Source: Pseudomonas sp. J452
Lineage (GTDB): Bacteria > Pseudomonadota > Gammaproteobacteria > Pseudomonadales > Pseudomonadaceae
Length of the DNA stretch: 64,000 nucleotides
Reading direction: 5' to 3'
Assembly: GCF_024666525.1 (NCBI RefSeq)
Contig: NZ_CP088294.1
Coordinates: 3,162,001-3,226,000, forward strand
Each line of letters starts with the position of its first letter. Position 1 is the first letter of the stretch. Under the pieces are notes generated by a model. The model was not told the DNA's origin. It did no database searches and saw only the letters and a program-made list of their open reading frames with translations. Of this stretch, positions 34,691-43,273 are shown piece by piece. A program made the position numbers and the translations under genes.

Positions 34691-37600
34691 ATGAGATTCT
34701 ATCCAGATGGTCCCGCTATACCGGATATCCTCTTAGAACGCTGCGATGCTGGTCGCGTTGTGTTTTTGTGCGGTGCCGGAGTTTCGTTGCCATCTGGGAT
34801 GCCGACTTTTGTCGGCCTCACCCAATACGTCATAGAGTTCTATGACCCGCCAGCCGACTCAGAAATCATGGCCGCATTTCGGCCGTGGCTGGACGGTCAA
34901 TCTGCAGCGAATGTCCCTCTCGACCAAATCTTCAACCTACTTCACCTTGAATACGGCAAGGCTGAAGTTAACGCTCTGGTCACAGAGCGGCTGAGTGCTC
35001 CCTTAGAAACTAACGATTTTGGACGTGAGCACGACCTAATCAAGCGAATTTCTTCGAGCCAAAACGGCGTGCCGCAGATTGTCACGACGAACTTCGACCG
35101 ATTGTTCGAGGCCGGGCAGGGTGGGGAACATTTGGTCCGGCACGTACCGCCTGCTTTTCCAGATCTGAATTTCGGATCGAAAATAGAGGGGATTACATAT
35201 CTACACGGGCGGCTGGTGGAAGCCGCCTCTGAAAGTCATCCCTACGTTCTGAGCAGCGCGGACTTCGGACGCGCCTACCTTTCAGAAGGATGGGCCACTA
35301 ACTTTATCAGGCATCTCCTCGAACGATATACCGTCGTTTTGGTGGGCTATCAGGCGGAAGACCCACCAATCAAATACCTGCTTCAAGGCCTCAACCATGA
35401 CGGTCAGTATGATCGATCTAGGCTCTATGCCTTTGATCGTGGGCTTCCAGAGGAGATCGAAGCCAAGTGGCGAGACCGAGGCGTCACAGCCATAGCCTAT
35501 TCCAATCATCCAGACTTATGGAGGAGCCTGGAGGCCTGGGCAGACCGGGCCGATGATCCTCGCAGATGGCGTACATCCATAATTGCTAAAAGCCAGCAGG
35601 ACCCGAAGAATCTGGCGCCTTATGAGCGTGGCCAGATTGCACATGTCCTGCGCACAGTGCAGGGGGCGAGATTGCTCTCGGAGGCTGATCCAGCACCTCA
35701 TCCGGAATGGGTGTGTGTAATGGATGCGAATGTCCGGTCAGCCAAACAGAGCCGCAGCTATGGCGACGATGCAGAAGTTTTCGACCCCAAGGCCGCATAT
35801 GGACTTGATGACGATCTAATGGAGGTCTCTGAGGATGATCGAAGGCAGGGTGTCAGCAACGACGATCTCCTTGCCTGGCGTGATGAAGACGATAATCCGC
35901 ATGATTTTCATCGGTTGGGTGGCCGACAGACGGAAGGCTTCGAGACGATCCCGAAAAGGCTCGGGCATCTCATAACTTGGGTCAGAAAGTCACTTGATAG
36001 CCCTGTGCTCGCGTGGTGGGCCATCCGGCAGAACGGGCTTCATCCACGATTGCTACATGAAATTGAATGGCAGATAGAAAATGGGAAGGATCTTCACAAG
36101 CGTGCTCGACACACTTGGCGTCTGATCCTTGAGCACCACCGAGACCCTCGTAATCGTCAGTTGTATGGCGACTGGTTCAGCCTGAAAAAGATGATAGCGG
36201 TAGAGGGTTGGGCCCCCGGTGTCCTTCGCGAATTCAGGCGAGTCGCTCTGCCCCGAGTCGATATCAGGCCACCATTTGGTTTAGCGCAATCCAAACCACC
36301 ATCTGCAAATTGGGAGGAAGTTCGCTTTAGTGACCTTGGTCAGTTCGAGGTCAAGTTCCTTGACCGGCATAACGAGGGCCTGGAAGTCCCTGACGAGGTA
36401 TTGCCGGCGGTAATCAGCATCCTGCAAGAACAGCTAACTATTGCCTGCGGTCTTCTTGCTGATCTCGAACCAGTTTACGTTCAGACTCCAACGTGCTACC
36501 CGGACCGCGAGGTTGTCGGTAGAGAACGCATCACCGAAGACGCAGAGGTCATGACTTGGTTCATCCAGCTCTTTGACCGAATGGCTGGACTTAGGCCAGA
36601 TCTGGCGAATGCCTATTCAACGAGTTGGCCCGAAACTGATCGGTTTTTCTTCCGGAAACTAAAGCTTTACGCGTTCAACAAGGCAGAGATTTTCGAGGCC
36701 GACTATGTCGCCAGCGCGATCTTGTCCTTTGATCAAGAGACCTTTTGGTGTCGCGATGCGATCCGAGAACTTCTTTTCCTATTGGCGGATCGGTGGAGGG
36801 ATTTCTCTCAGGAGAGCCGAGATAAACTCACCGACCGAATCCTCTCAGGCCCTGATCAGCTTTCCCATTGGACTGACGACGAACTCCATGAGCTGCGGGA
36901 TAAGTTCGCCGCCCGATACGCAAGGTATCTCGAACTGCATGATTGTGAGCTGACGGAAGATCGCAGGAAGCGACTTGCCGAGATGATCAGAGGTATTCCT
37001 GAATGGGGCGACGATTGGGCGACCTCGACGGTGACTAAATGGGGCTCTCAAGGAGGCTGGGTTCGCACGGACGAAACGCCTGGCGAGCTTATGAACCTCC
37101 CTGTAAGCCAGGTCATAGCCACGGCGAAAGGAGATATTAAACGCGATTTAGGAAGCCTCACCGAGAGGCGCCCCTTTACTGGTTTAGTAAAAGCCAATCC
37201 GCGCAAAGCATTGTCTGCACTGACGATTGCAGGAAGGACTGGCGACTATCCAGAGGCGTTCTGGTCGTCGATGATCAGTGAACTTCCTGCCGACATTACA
37301 CCCAGGCTGAGACGGGTGTTCCTGAATCGAGTAGTGCGACTTCCACATGCGCTAATCGCCAAACTGCGCCATACCTTAGGCCGATGGCTCGAACAGAATT
37401 TGGTCGCGGTCCTTGAATTTGATGATGCTCTCGGTTGGGCGATCTACGATCACATCGTCGATGGCATCCTGAGTGGAGGGGCAGATGCGGCGAAGAGCGG
37501 GCTTGGCGAAGTCCGCCAAGGTGGACAAGTTATTCAACGGTCCCGACGTACACTCGATCACGCAATCAACGGCCCCGTTGGCATGTGTGCTGAGGTACTT

Positions 37601-38500
37601 TTTCATGCAGTGCCTGGAAAGACGCAGGAGGCCGGGTCGCTCATCCCAGAGCACATCAAGTTTCGTATCGAGCGCCTCTTTGCGGCGCCAGGTGAGGGTG
37701 CAGATCATGCCGTGTCGATAGTGAGCAGAAAGCTGAACTGGCTCATGTTCGTTGATCCTGTCTGGACTGAGGAGTGTCTTATTCCAATGTTGGAATTTGA
37801 TCATCCAGCTTCGGAGCCTGCGTGGAACGGGTTTCTTCATAGTGAGCGGGTGCCATGGCAGCCACTGGCCGCAATCATCAAACCGTTGCTGCTTGGACTC
37901 TTTCCGTGGGTCGAGAGGTTTTCTTGGAATCAGGACTTCTCAAACGTAGCCGCCCAATGGCTGGGCTTCATGCGGGTGTTTCATTCAAATGAGCAGGGCG
38001 GTCTCTCACGAGTTGAAATGCGTTCGGTTTTACGAGCGATGTCTGATGAAACTCGTAATCGGTTCATTTTCTGGCTGGGTCTAGTTGGAAAGGAAAACGA
38101 GAGTGGCTGGGCCAAACACGTCATCCCCTTAATCGATGAGGACTGGCCGAGAGAGCGCCGATACAGAACCTCGGCATCGGTGAGGGCGTGGATCGGCTTG
38201 CTGGATGACACGGGTGATAGTTTCCCGGTCGTATACGAGGCGGTGAAGAGGTTCGTGGTCCCGGTGGAGGCAAATGATCATCCGTTCTACCGGTTCACCC
38301 GAGAGATCCATGATGGAAAGCCGATTACCGTTATGTTCCCCGAAACGACGCTGGACTTAATGAACAGAGCTACACCTCATGCCCTTACTCGCCTGCCATA
38401 TCAGTTAGCGAAGGTGCTAGCACTGATTGCGGAAACCGAACCGCATCTGACATCAGATCCACGTTATTTACGTCTTATAGATCTTGTTGAGCGAAGCTAG
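34691..38500 (+). CDS. Large SIR2-domain protein, candidate single-gene defence effector
   Basis: 1,269 residues. Residues about 15-290 are a SIR2-type NAD-binding domain: GAGVS at 28-32, TTNFD at 132-136, His172 in YLHGRL, and GYQAEDPPIKYLL at 219-231, all typical of the SIR2_2 branch found in bacterial anti-phage proteins, where the enzyme hydrolyses NAD rather than deacetylating proteins. The remaining roughly 980 residues are unlike any enzyme I can name and look like the large helical C-terminal regions (DUF4020 class) paired with such SIR2 domains; the domain name is from memory. There is no signal peptide or membrane helix. The gene is single, GC-poorer than its neighbours and inserted between RND and trmK. 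A weak GAG precedes the ATG. Confidence 0.8.
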   Translation: MRFYPDGPAIPDILLERCDAGRVVFLCGAGVSLPSGMPTFVGLTQYVIEFYDPPADSEIMAAFRPWLDGQSAANVPLDQIFNLLHLEYGKAEVNALVTERLSAPLETNDFGREHDLIKRISSSQNGVPQIVTTNFDRLFEAGQGGEHLVRHVPPAFPDLNFGSKIEGITYLHGRLVEAASESHPYVLSSADFGRAYLSEGWATNFIRHLLERYTVVLVGYQAEDPPIKYLLQGLNHDGQYDRSRLYAFDRGLPEEIEAKWRDRGVTAIAYSNHPDLWRSLEAWADRADDPRRWRTSIIAKSQQDPKNLAPYERGQIAHVLRTVQGARLLSEADPAPHPEWVCVMDANVRSAKQSRSYGDDAEVFDPKAAYGLDDDLMEVSEDDRRQGVSNDDLLAWRDEDDNPHDFHRLGGRQTEGFETIPKRLGHLITWVRKSLDSPVLAWWAIRQNGLHPRLLHEIEWQIENGKDLHKRARHTWRLILEHHRDPRNRQLYGDWFSLKKMIAVEGWAPGVLREFRRVALPRVDIRPPFGLAQSKPPSANWEEVRFSDLGQFEVKFLDRHNEGLEVPDEVLPAVISILQEQLTIACGLLADLEPVYVQTPTCYPDREVVGRERITEDAEVMTWFIQLFDRMAGLRPDLANAYSTSWPETDRFFFRKLKLYAFNKAEIFEADYVASAILSFDQETFWCRDAIRELLFLLADRWRDFSQESRDKLTDRILSGPDQLSHWTDDELHELRDKFAARYARYLELHDCELTEDRRKRLAEMIRGIPEWGDDWATSTVTKWGSQGGWVRTDETPGELMNLPVSQVIATAKGDIKRDLGSLTERRPFTGLVKANPRKALSALTIAGRTGDYPEAFWSSMISELPADITPRLRRVFLNRVVRLPHALIAKLRHTLGRWLEQNLVAVLEFDDALGWAIYDHIVDGILSGGADAAKSGLGEVRQGGQVIQRSRRTLDHAINGPVGMCAEVLFHAVPGKTQEAGSLIPEHIKFRIERLFAAPGEGADHAVSIVSRKLNWLMFVDPVWTEECLIPMLEFDHPASEPAWNGFLHSERVPWQPLAAIIKPLLLGLFPWVERFSWNQDFSNVAAQWLGFMRVFHSNEQGGLSRVEMRSVLRAMSDETRNRFIFWLGLVGKENESGWAKHVIPLIDEDWPRERRYRTSASVRAWIGLLDDTGDSFPVVYEAVKRFVVPVEANDHPFYRFTREIHDGKPITVMFPETTLDLMNRATPHALTRLPYQLAKVLALIAETEPHLTSDPRYLRLIDLVERS

Positions 38501-38576
38501 ATTTTGGGCTTTATGACCGGCACACCCAGTGAATCATCTAAGACGCTCTAGATACTCAATGGCCGCTCTCTGCCCC

Positions 38577-38608
38577 CTTGCCCCGACCGCTTGGGGTCGT
38601 TTTGAAGT
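38577..38608 (+). terminator. Possible terminator after the SIR2 gene
   Basis: CGACC-GCTTGG-GGTCG followed by TTTTG, about 85 bases past the stop codon. The stem is short, so this is tentative. The rest of 38501-38677 shows no gene. Confidence 0.4.
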
Positions 38609-38677
38609 CAAGAGACGATACGTTCAGGCTGTGCTACCGGCGCATGCGCGCACTTACTATCGAAAGCGCACCACGCA

Positions 38678-39430
38678 TCAGCCCTTCAGCGCCTCGTTTG
38701 CTTGAGCAAGCAGTTCGCTGATCCACCCGACCTGCTGCGTTAGTGCTTGCACTTGCTCCTCGGGCACGGCCTGCCGCGCTTGGGCGAAGTGGGTGAGGGT
38801 GCGCTGCTTCAGGCGCAACAGGCGTTGCCACTTGGCCAGAAATGCCGAGCTGCGTTGCTGTAATTGCAGTGGGCCGAAGTACAGCTCCTGGGCGCTATAC
38901 AGCACCGGCCCGTTGCGTTCGGCGACGATGATTTCGTAGTTGAAGCGGTTTTCCCGCAGCACTTCCTCGCCGAGGATGCGGTAGCCATTGTCCATCAGCC
39001 ATTGGCGCAGGGGTTGCTCGCCGCCGTTGGGCTGCAGGATCAGGCGCTCCTCGCCGCTCAGGCGTGCCTGGTCGCGGTCGAGGATGTCGCGGATCGTCTC
39101 GCCGCCCATACCGCAGAGGCTGATCGCGGTGATGCCGTCTGCTGGTTCGATCGCGGCCAGGCCATTGGCCAGGCGTACGCTGATGCGCTGGCTCAGGCCA
39201 TTCTCGCGCACGCTGCGTTGCGCCGCGTGAAACGGCGTCACCGCCACCTCGCCGGCCACCGCCGCCGCGATCACGCCACGCTTCATCAAGGCTACGAGCA
39301 GGTAGCCGTGATCCGAGCCGATATCGGCCAACCGCGCACCGGCCGGCACATGCGCGGCCACGCGTTCCAGGCGTTCGGACAATCTCTGTTCGTTCAACTG
39401 CTGCCTCTTTTCACCACGGTCGTCCGGCAC
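38678..39430 (-). CDS. trmK: tRNA (adenine(22)-N1)-methyltransferase TrmK-like
   Basis: 250 residues from ATG 39430, or 239 from a TTG at 39397 (LNEQRLSERLERVAAH), which has a better placed AGAGG ribosome site and matches the usual family start. Rossmann SAM motif LADIGSDHGYLLVAL, ISLCGMGGETIRDIL and LQPNGGEQPLRQWL are TrmK signatures; the C-terminal half is a coiled coil with FLAKWQRLLRLKQRTL. It methylates A22 of tRNAs at N1 in Gram-positive bacteria; homologues exist in gammaproteobacteria. It is convergent with the SIR2 gene and is probably the core gene flanking the insertion. Confidence 0.85.
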   Translation of the reverse strand: MPDDRGEKRQQLNEQRLSERLERVAAHVPAGARLADIGSDHGYLLVALMKRGVIAAAVAGEVAVTPFHAAQRSVRENGLSQRISVRLANGLAAIEPADGITAISLCGMGGETIRDILDRDQARLSGEERLILQPNGGEQPLRQWLMDNGYRILGEEVLRENRFNYEIIVAERNGPVLYSAQELYFGPLQLQQRSSAFLAKWQRLLRLKQRTLTHFAQARQAVPEEQVQALTQQVGWISELLAQANEALKG

Positions 39431-39644
39431 GTTGGGCCGGAACGGCGGGCGATTTTGTCGAGCAACTGCGTGCCTGGCAAATCCCGGCGACCAGCGCCAT
39501 GGCGCGGCCTGCGCTGATGGCTCCTGGGCGGCCCACAGCGCTCCCGCTAATTCTGGCCGTCACCTGCCGTTGGTCACACCGGTTTGCCGGCACGGCAGGA
39601 GGGACTATGCCTAAAGGACGCATCGTCTGCAGGGAGGCTCCGTC

Positions 39645-40565
39645 ATGACCGCGCGCTTGCTGGTTCCATTGTTTCTGCTGTTCTCCTTTCTTTCCGGTTG
39701 CACTCTGGATCGCTCGGTTATCGCCGCCATGCCGGGCGGCAGCCTGATTGCCACACCCGCTCTGGCCTGTGCCGGCGATACCGTGACCATTGCCTGGGAT
39801 ACCCAGCGTCCACGCAGCCCGAGCTTCTGCGCTATCGCCAACGGCAATACCCCGGCGCTACAGAGCTGTCGCATCAGTGCCGACTGCACGGCTGGGGCGA
39901 TATGCCTGGATGGCTTCTGCAATGGTTGTGCGGCCATCAGCGACTCGGCGCGCCGTATGAGCGAGTGCGCGGCGCCAAGCAACTTGGGCTGCGAGCCCAA
40001 CCTCAATGCCCGCATCCAGATCACCCCCGAGCCCGAGCCGCCACTGGCCGATGCCAGCGATATCGTCCAGCACCGTGGCGAGCGCACTTTCGTGATCCGC
40101 GAGACCAGCAATATCGCCTTGCGTAGTGAAGTGATCGATGTCGAGGGCCAGCGTGCCGGGGTCGCCAGCGCCATCGGGCGCATCGATCTGGATACGCGGG
40201 CCGAGGTGATCCCCATCGATCTCCGGCGCATCGCCGCCAATGCCTACGAATGCCTGGGTGGCACCCGCACCTGGGGCGGCACGCGCCTGGAGGAGCTGTT
40301 CACCCGGGCTTCGCCCAATATGCATCTGCTCAGCATCCACAACCCCAATGGCTTCGCCGTGGTCGGCAATCTCAATGGCAACCCGTTGCGCCTGGCGGCC
40401 CGTGAGACTGTCAGCCTGAACCTGCCTTTGGTTGGGCCGATCCAGGCGCAGCCTGATCCCGACTTCCTGCGTACCCTGCCGCCGGTGCAGTGCACCGCCA
40501 GCCATGTCAGTGGCAGCTTGCCCAGCGCGCCGCTGCGGCTAACGGCGGGTTGTGTGTTGCCTTAA
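39645..40565 (+). CDS. Cysteine-rich hypothetical lipoprotein
   Basis: 306 residues. A signal peptide ends in the lipobox FLSGC (Cys19), so it should be a lipid-anchored envelope protein. After an immunoglobulin-like stretch (ACAGDTVTIAWDT) comes a compact Cys-rich knot at about 74-106, of the form SC..SADCTAGAICLDGFCNGC, with the C-x4-DC-x4-C-x4-C spacing seen in small disulfide domains. The remainder contains RGERTFVIRETSNIALRSEVIDVEGQ and two more Cys. No relative is recognised and the neighbours give no clue. An even number of Cys in the mature part suggests disulfides in the periplasm. Confidence 0.7.
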   Translation: MTARLLVPLFLLFSFLSGCTLDRSVIAAMPGGSLIATPALACAGDTVTIAWDTQRPRSPSFCAIANGNTPALQSCRISADCTAGAICLDGFCNGCAAISDSARRMSECAAPSNLGCEPNLNARIQITPEPEPPLADASDIVQHRGERTFVIRETSNIALRSEVIDVEGQRAGVASAIGRIDLDTRAEVIPIDLRRIAANAYECLGGTRTWGGTRLEELFTRASPNMHLLSIHNPNGFAVVGNLNGNPLRLAARETVSLNLPLVGPIQAQPDPDFLRTLPPVQCTASHVSGSLPSAPLRLTAGCVLP

Positions 40566-40569
40566 CCGG

Positions 40570-41904
40570 CTAGGTTGGGAACTCCAGGATAAAGCGCGTC
40601 CAGCCCTCGGCCGACTCGCAGCGGATGGCCCCGCCGTGGGCGCGGACGATGGAGCGGGTGATGGCCAGACCAAGGCCGGCGTGTTCGGCATTGCCTTCGC
40701 GGCGGGCCGGGTCGGCGCGGTAGAAGCGGTCGAACAGGCGCTCGCGCAATGCGGCGGGAATCTCCGGGCCCTGGTTGGCCACTTCGATGCGTACGGTGGC
40801 GCCCGAGCTTGCAGTGTTCAGGTGCAGCTCGCCGCCGCTGGGGGTGAAGCGCAGGGCGTTGGCGATCAGGTTGCTCAGGGCGCGGCGCAGCAGGCCGCGG
40901 TCGGCGCTGAGCGCGGCCTGGCCGGTGACCCGCAGGGTGACTCCGGCATCCTCGGCCAGCGGGGTGAAGTACTCGGCCAGGGCGGCCAGCTCGACGCCCA
41001 GTTCCAGGCTTTCCCGCTGGGTCTGCAACAGGCCGTGCTCGGCCTTGGCCAGCAGCAGCATGTCGCCGACCATCTGCGCCAGGTGTTGCAGCTCCTCCAG
41101 GTTGGAGTGCAGCGCTTCCTGGTAGTCCTCCAGCGGGCGGGGCTGGCTGAGGATCACCTGGGTCTGGGTCAGCAGGTTGGACAGCGGCGTGCGCAGCTCG
41201 TGGGCGATATCGGCGGAGAACGCGGAGAGGCGGGCGAAGGCATCTTCCAGGCGCGCCAGCATGGCGTTGAAGGCCTGCGCCAGTTCGCCCAGTTCGGCGG
41301 GCAGGCCCTGGGTCGGCAGGCGGGTGGTCAGCGAGCTGGCGCCAACCTGCTGCGCCACTGCGGTCATGTTGCGCAGCGGGCGCAGGCCACGCCGCGCCAC
41401 CCAGGCGCCGAGCAGGGCGGTGGCCAGGGCCGAGAGGCCGACGCAGAGCCAGATCAGCCGCTGCATCTGCTGCAGGAAATGCTGGTGGTGGGTGATATCC
41501 AGCAGCAGGCTCAGGCGCAGGCCGTTGGACAAAGGCTTTTCCATCACCCGGTAGTCGGTATCGCCGTTGCGCCAGCGTCGCAGCGCCTGCATGGAAATCG
41601 ATAGTTTCTCGAGTTGCGGCAGGCTGCTGAACCACACCTGGCCGTCGCGGGTTTCGACGCGCAGGGCCAGTTCCGGGTGGCGTTGCAGTTCCTGCAGCAC
41701 GGCGGGGCGGCGGCTGGCCAGGGCGCCGGGGGTGTCGGCGCCCTGCAGGATGTCGGCGAACACGGCCAGTTTGCCTTGCAGCAGTTGCCGGTCCAGGTCG
41801 ATGAAGTGCCGGGCGCTGGCCTGGCTGAACAGGCTGCCGGCGATCAGCGCCACCGCCGCGGCGCAGGCGGCGAACAGCAGGGCCAGGCGATTGGCGAGCG
41901 ACAT
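40570..41904 (-). CDS. copS: Copper-responsive sensor histidine kinase CopS
   Basis: 444 residues from [10 protein letters not shown], whose ATG overlaps the copR stop by one base (TGATG). Membrane helix 7-24, a periplasmic sensor of about 125 residues, second helix 150-170, HAMP, HisKA with His235 in ADIAHELRTPLSN, and a HATPase with NLIANALRFTPSGG and GLGLAITRSI. It is of the heavy-metal sensor (CzcS/CusS/CopS) type. With CopR it senses periplasmic copper and drives the divergent copper genes. Its 3' end nearly touches the lipoprotein gene that converges on it (4-base gap). Confidence 0.93.
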   Translation of the reverse strand: MSLANRLALLFAACAAAVALIAGSLFSQASARHFIDLDRQLLQGKLAVFADILQGADTPGALASRRPAVLQELQRHPELALRVETRDGQVWFSSLPQLEKLSISMQALRRWRNGDTDYRVMEKPLSNGLRLSLLLDITHHQHFLQQMQRLIWLCVGLSALATALLGAWVARRGLRPLRNMTAVAQQVGASSLTTRLPTQGLPAELGELAQAFNAMLARLEDAFARLSAFSADIAHELRTPLSNLLTQTQVILSQPRPLEDYQEALHSNLEELQHLAQMVGDMLLLAKAEHGLLQTQRESLELGVELAALAEYFTPLAEDAGVTLRVTGQAALSADRGLLRRALSNLIANALRFTPSGGELHLNTASSGATVRIEVANQGPEIPAALRERLFDRFYRADPARREGNAEHAGLGLAITRSIVRAHGGAIRCESAEGWTRFILEFPT

Positions 41905-42581
41905 CAGCGGCGCGCCTCCAGCACATAGCCCATGCCGCGCACGGTGTGGATCAGCGGCTGGGCGAAGCCGTCGTCGACCTTGGCGCGCAGGCGGCGGATG
42001 GCCACTTCGATGACATTGGTGTCGCTGTCGAAGTTCATGTCCCACACCTGCGAGGCGATCAGCGACTTGGGCAGCACTTCGCCCTGGCGGCGCAGCAGCA
42101 GTTCGAGCAGGGCGAATTCCTTGGCGGTCAGTTCGATGCGCTGGCCGGCGCGTTCGGCGCGGCGGCGCAGCAGGTCGAGGGACAGGTCGGCCAGTTGCAG
42201 CTGGGTGTCCTGCGCCACGCCGTTGCTGCGCCGTAGCAGGGTGCGCACGCGGGCCAGCAGTTCGGTGAAGGCGAAGGGCTTGACCAGGTAATCGTCGGCG
42301 CCGGCTTCCAGGCCACGCACGCGGTCCTCGACTGCGTCCCTGGCAGTAAGGAACAGCACCGGGGTTTCCAGGCCGGCGCCGCGCACGCTACGGAGGATCT
42401 GCCAGCCGTCGCGGCCGGGCAGCATCACGTCGAGAATCAGCAGGTCATGCTCGCCGGACAGCGCCAGCAATTCGCCGCTGCTGCCGTCGGTGGCCAGTTC
42501 GACACTGAAACCGGCCTCGGCGAGGCCCTGGCGCAGGTACTGGCCGGTCTTGGGTTCGTCTTCGACTATCAGCAGTTTCAT
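41904..42581 (-). CDS. copR: Copper response regulator CopR (OmpR family)
   Basis: 225 residues. Receiver with phospho-Asp51 in [14 protein letters not shown], the switch Lys in [16 protein letters not shown], and a winged-helix DNA domain with [15 protein letters not shown] and [14 protein letters not shown]. It belongs to the heavy-metal OmpR subgroup (CopR/CusR). It should bind the TGACA-N4-TGTAAT site 77-92 bases from its start codon and activate both its own operon and the cupredoxin-copAB genes. Confidence 0.95.
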   Translation of the reverse strand: MKLLIVEDEPKTGQYLRQGLAEAGFSVELATDGSSGELLALSGEHDLLILDVMLPGRDGWQILRSVRGAGLETPVLFLTARDAVEDRVRGLEAGADDYLVKPFAFTELLARVRTLLRRSNGVAQDTQLQLADLSLDLLRRRAERAGQRIELTAKEFALLELLLRRQGEVLPKSLIASQVWDMNFDSDTNVIEVAIRRLRAKVDDGFAQPLIHTVRGMGYVLEARR

Positions 42582-42657
42582 TCGGGGCTCGCAGCTTGGG
42601 GCTCGTGCGGGGTGGATGCCGGCTTTATACGCCAGGCGAGGGCGGCAATGGGCAAAG

Positions 42658-42673
42658 CTGACAAAGTTGTAAT
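42658..42673. promoter_or_regulatory. CopR box in the divergent copR / cupredoxin-copAB intergenic region
   Basis: TGACAAAGTTGTAAT (42659-42673) fits the cop-box pattern TGACA-N4-TGTAAT described for plant-pathogenic pseudomonads. It lies in the 161-bp gap between copR and the cupredoxin gene. Confidence 0.75.
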
Positions 42674-42742
42674 CTTCGCGTCAGCTTAGCGCCAGTTGCC
42701 AGCGCCTAGAGTGGGGCATCGTCCATCCATGGAGCCTCACTC

Positions 42743-43273
42743 ATGTCCGCTCGTATTCTTCTGCCGCTGCTCTTCGCCATCAGCCTGCCGGCCTTGGCCG
42801 ACCAGGGGCATTTCGCGTTCGGCAAGCCGGCGAAAGCGGCCGAAGCCGACCGCACCGTCACCATCACTCTGGGCGATATGTACTACGAGCCGGCCAGCGT
42901 GCAGATCAAGGCTGGCGAGACCGTGCGCTTCGTGCTGAAGAACGACGGCGCGTTGCTGCACGAGTTCAGCCTGGGCGATGCGGCGATGCATGCCGAGCAC
43001 CAGAAGCACATGCTGATGATGCAGCAGATGGGCATGCTCACCCCGACCGGCATGCAGCACGATATGAGCAAGATGGACCATAGCCAGCACGACATGAGCG
43101 GCATGGACCACGGCAAGATGGCCCATGACGACCCCAATACGGTGATGCTCGAACCGGGGCAGAGCGCCGAGCTGACTTGGACCTTCAGCCAGAGCACCGG
43201 CCTGGAGTTCGCCTGCAATATCCCCGGCCACTACCAGGCGGGCATGGTCGGTAATGTCGAGGTGCAGCCGTGA
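42743..43273 (+). CDS. Periplasmic cupredoxin-like copper-binding protein
   Basis: 176 residues with a Sec signal peptide ([19 protein letters not shown]). The mature part has a cupredoxin fold: [34 protein letters not shown] with a His ligand, and the C-terminal [19 protein letters not shown] with Cys, His and Met as type-1 copper ligands. Between them is a Met/His-rich insert ([31 protein letters not shown]) that resembles the copper-scavenging repeats of CopA. It is the first gene of the copper operon and overlaps copA by 4 nt. It likely binds or delivers copper in the periplasm, as inferred from the context. Confidence 0.9.
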   Translation: MSARILLPLLFAISLPALADQGHFAFGKPAKAAEADRTVTITLGDMYYEPASVQIKAGETVRFVLKNDGALLHEFSLGDAAMHAEHQKHMLMMQQMGMLTPTGMQHDMSKMDHSQHDMSGMDHGKMAHDDPNTVMLEPGQSAELTWTFSQSTGLEFACNIPGHYQAGMVGNVEVQP

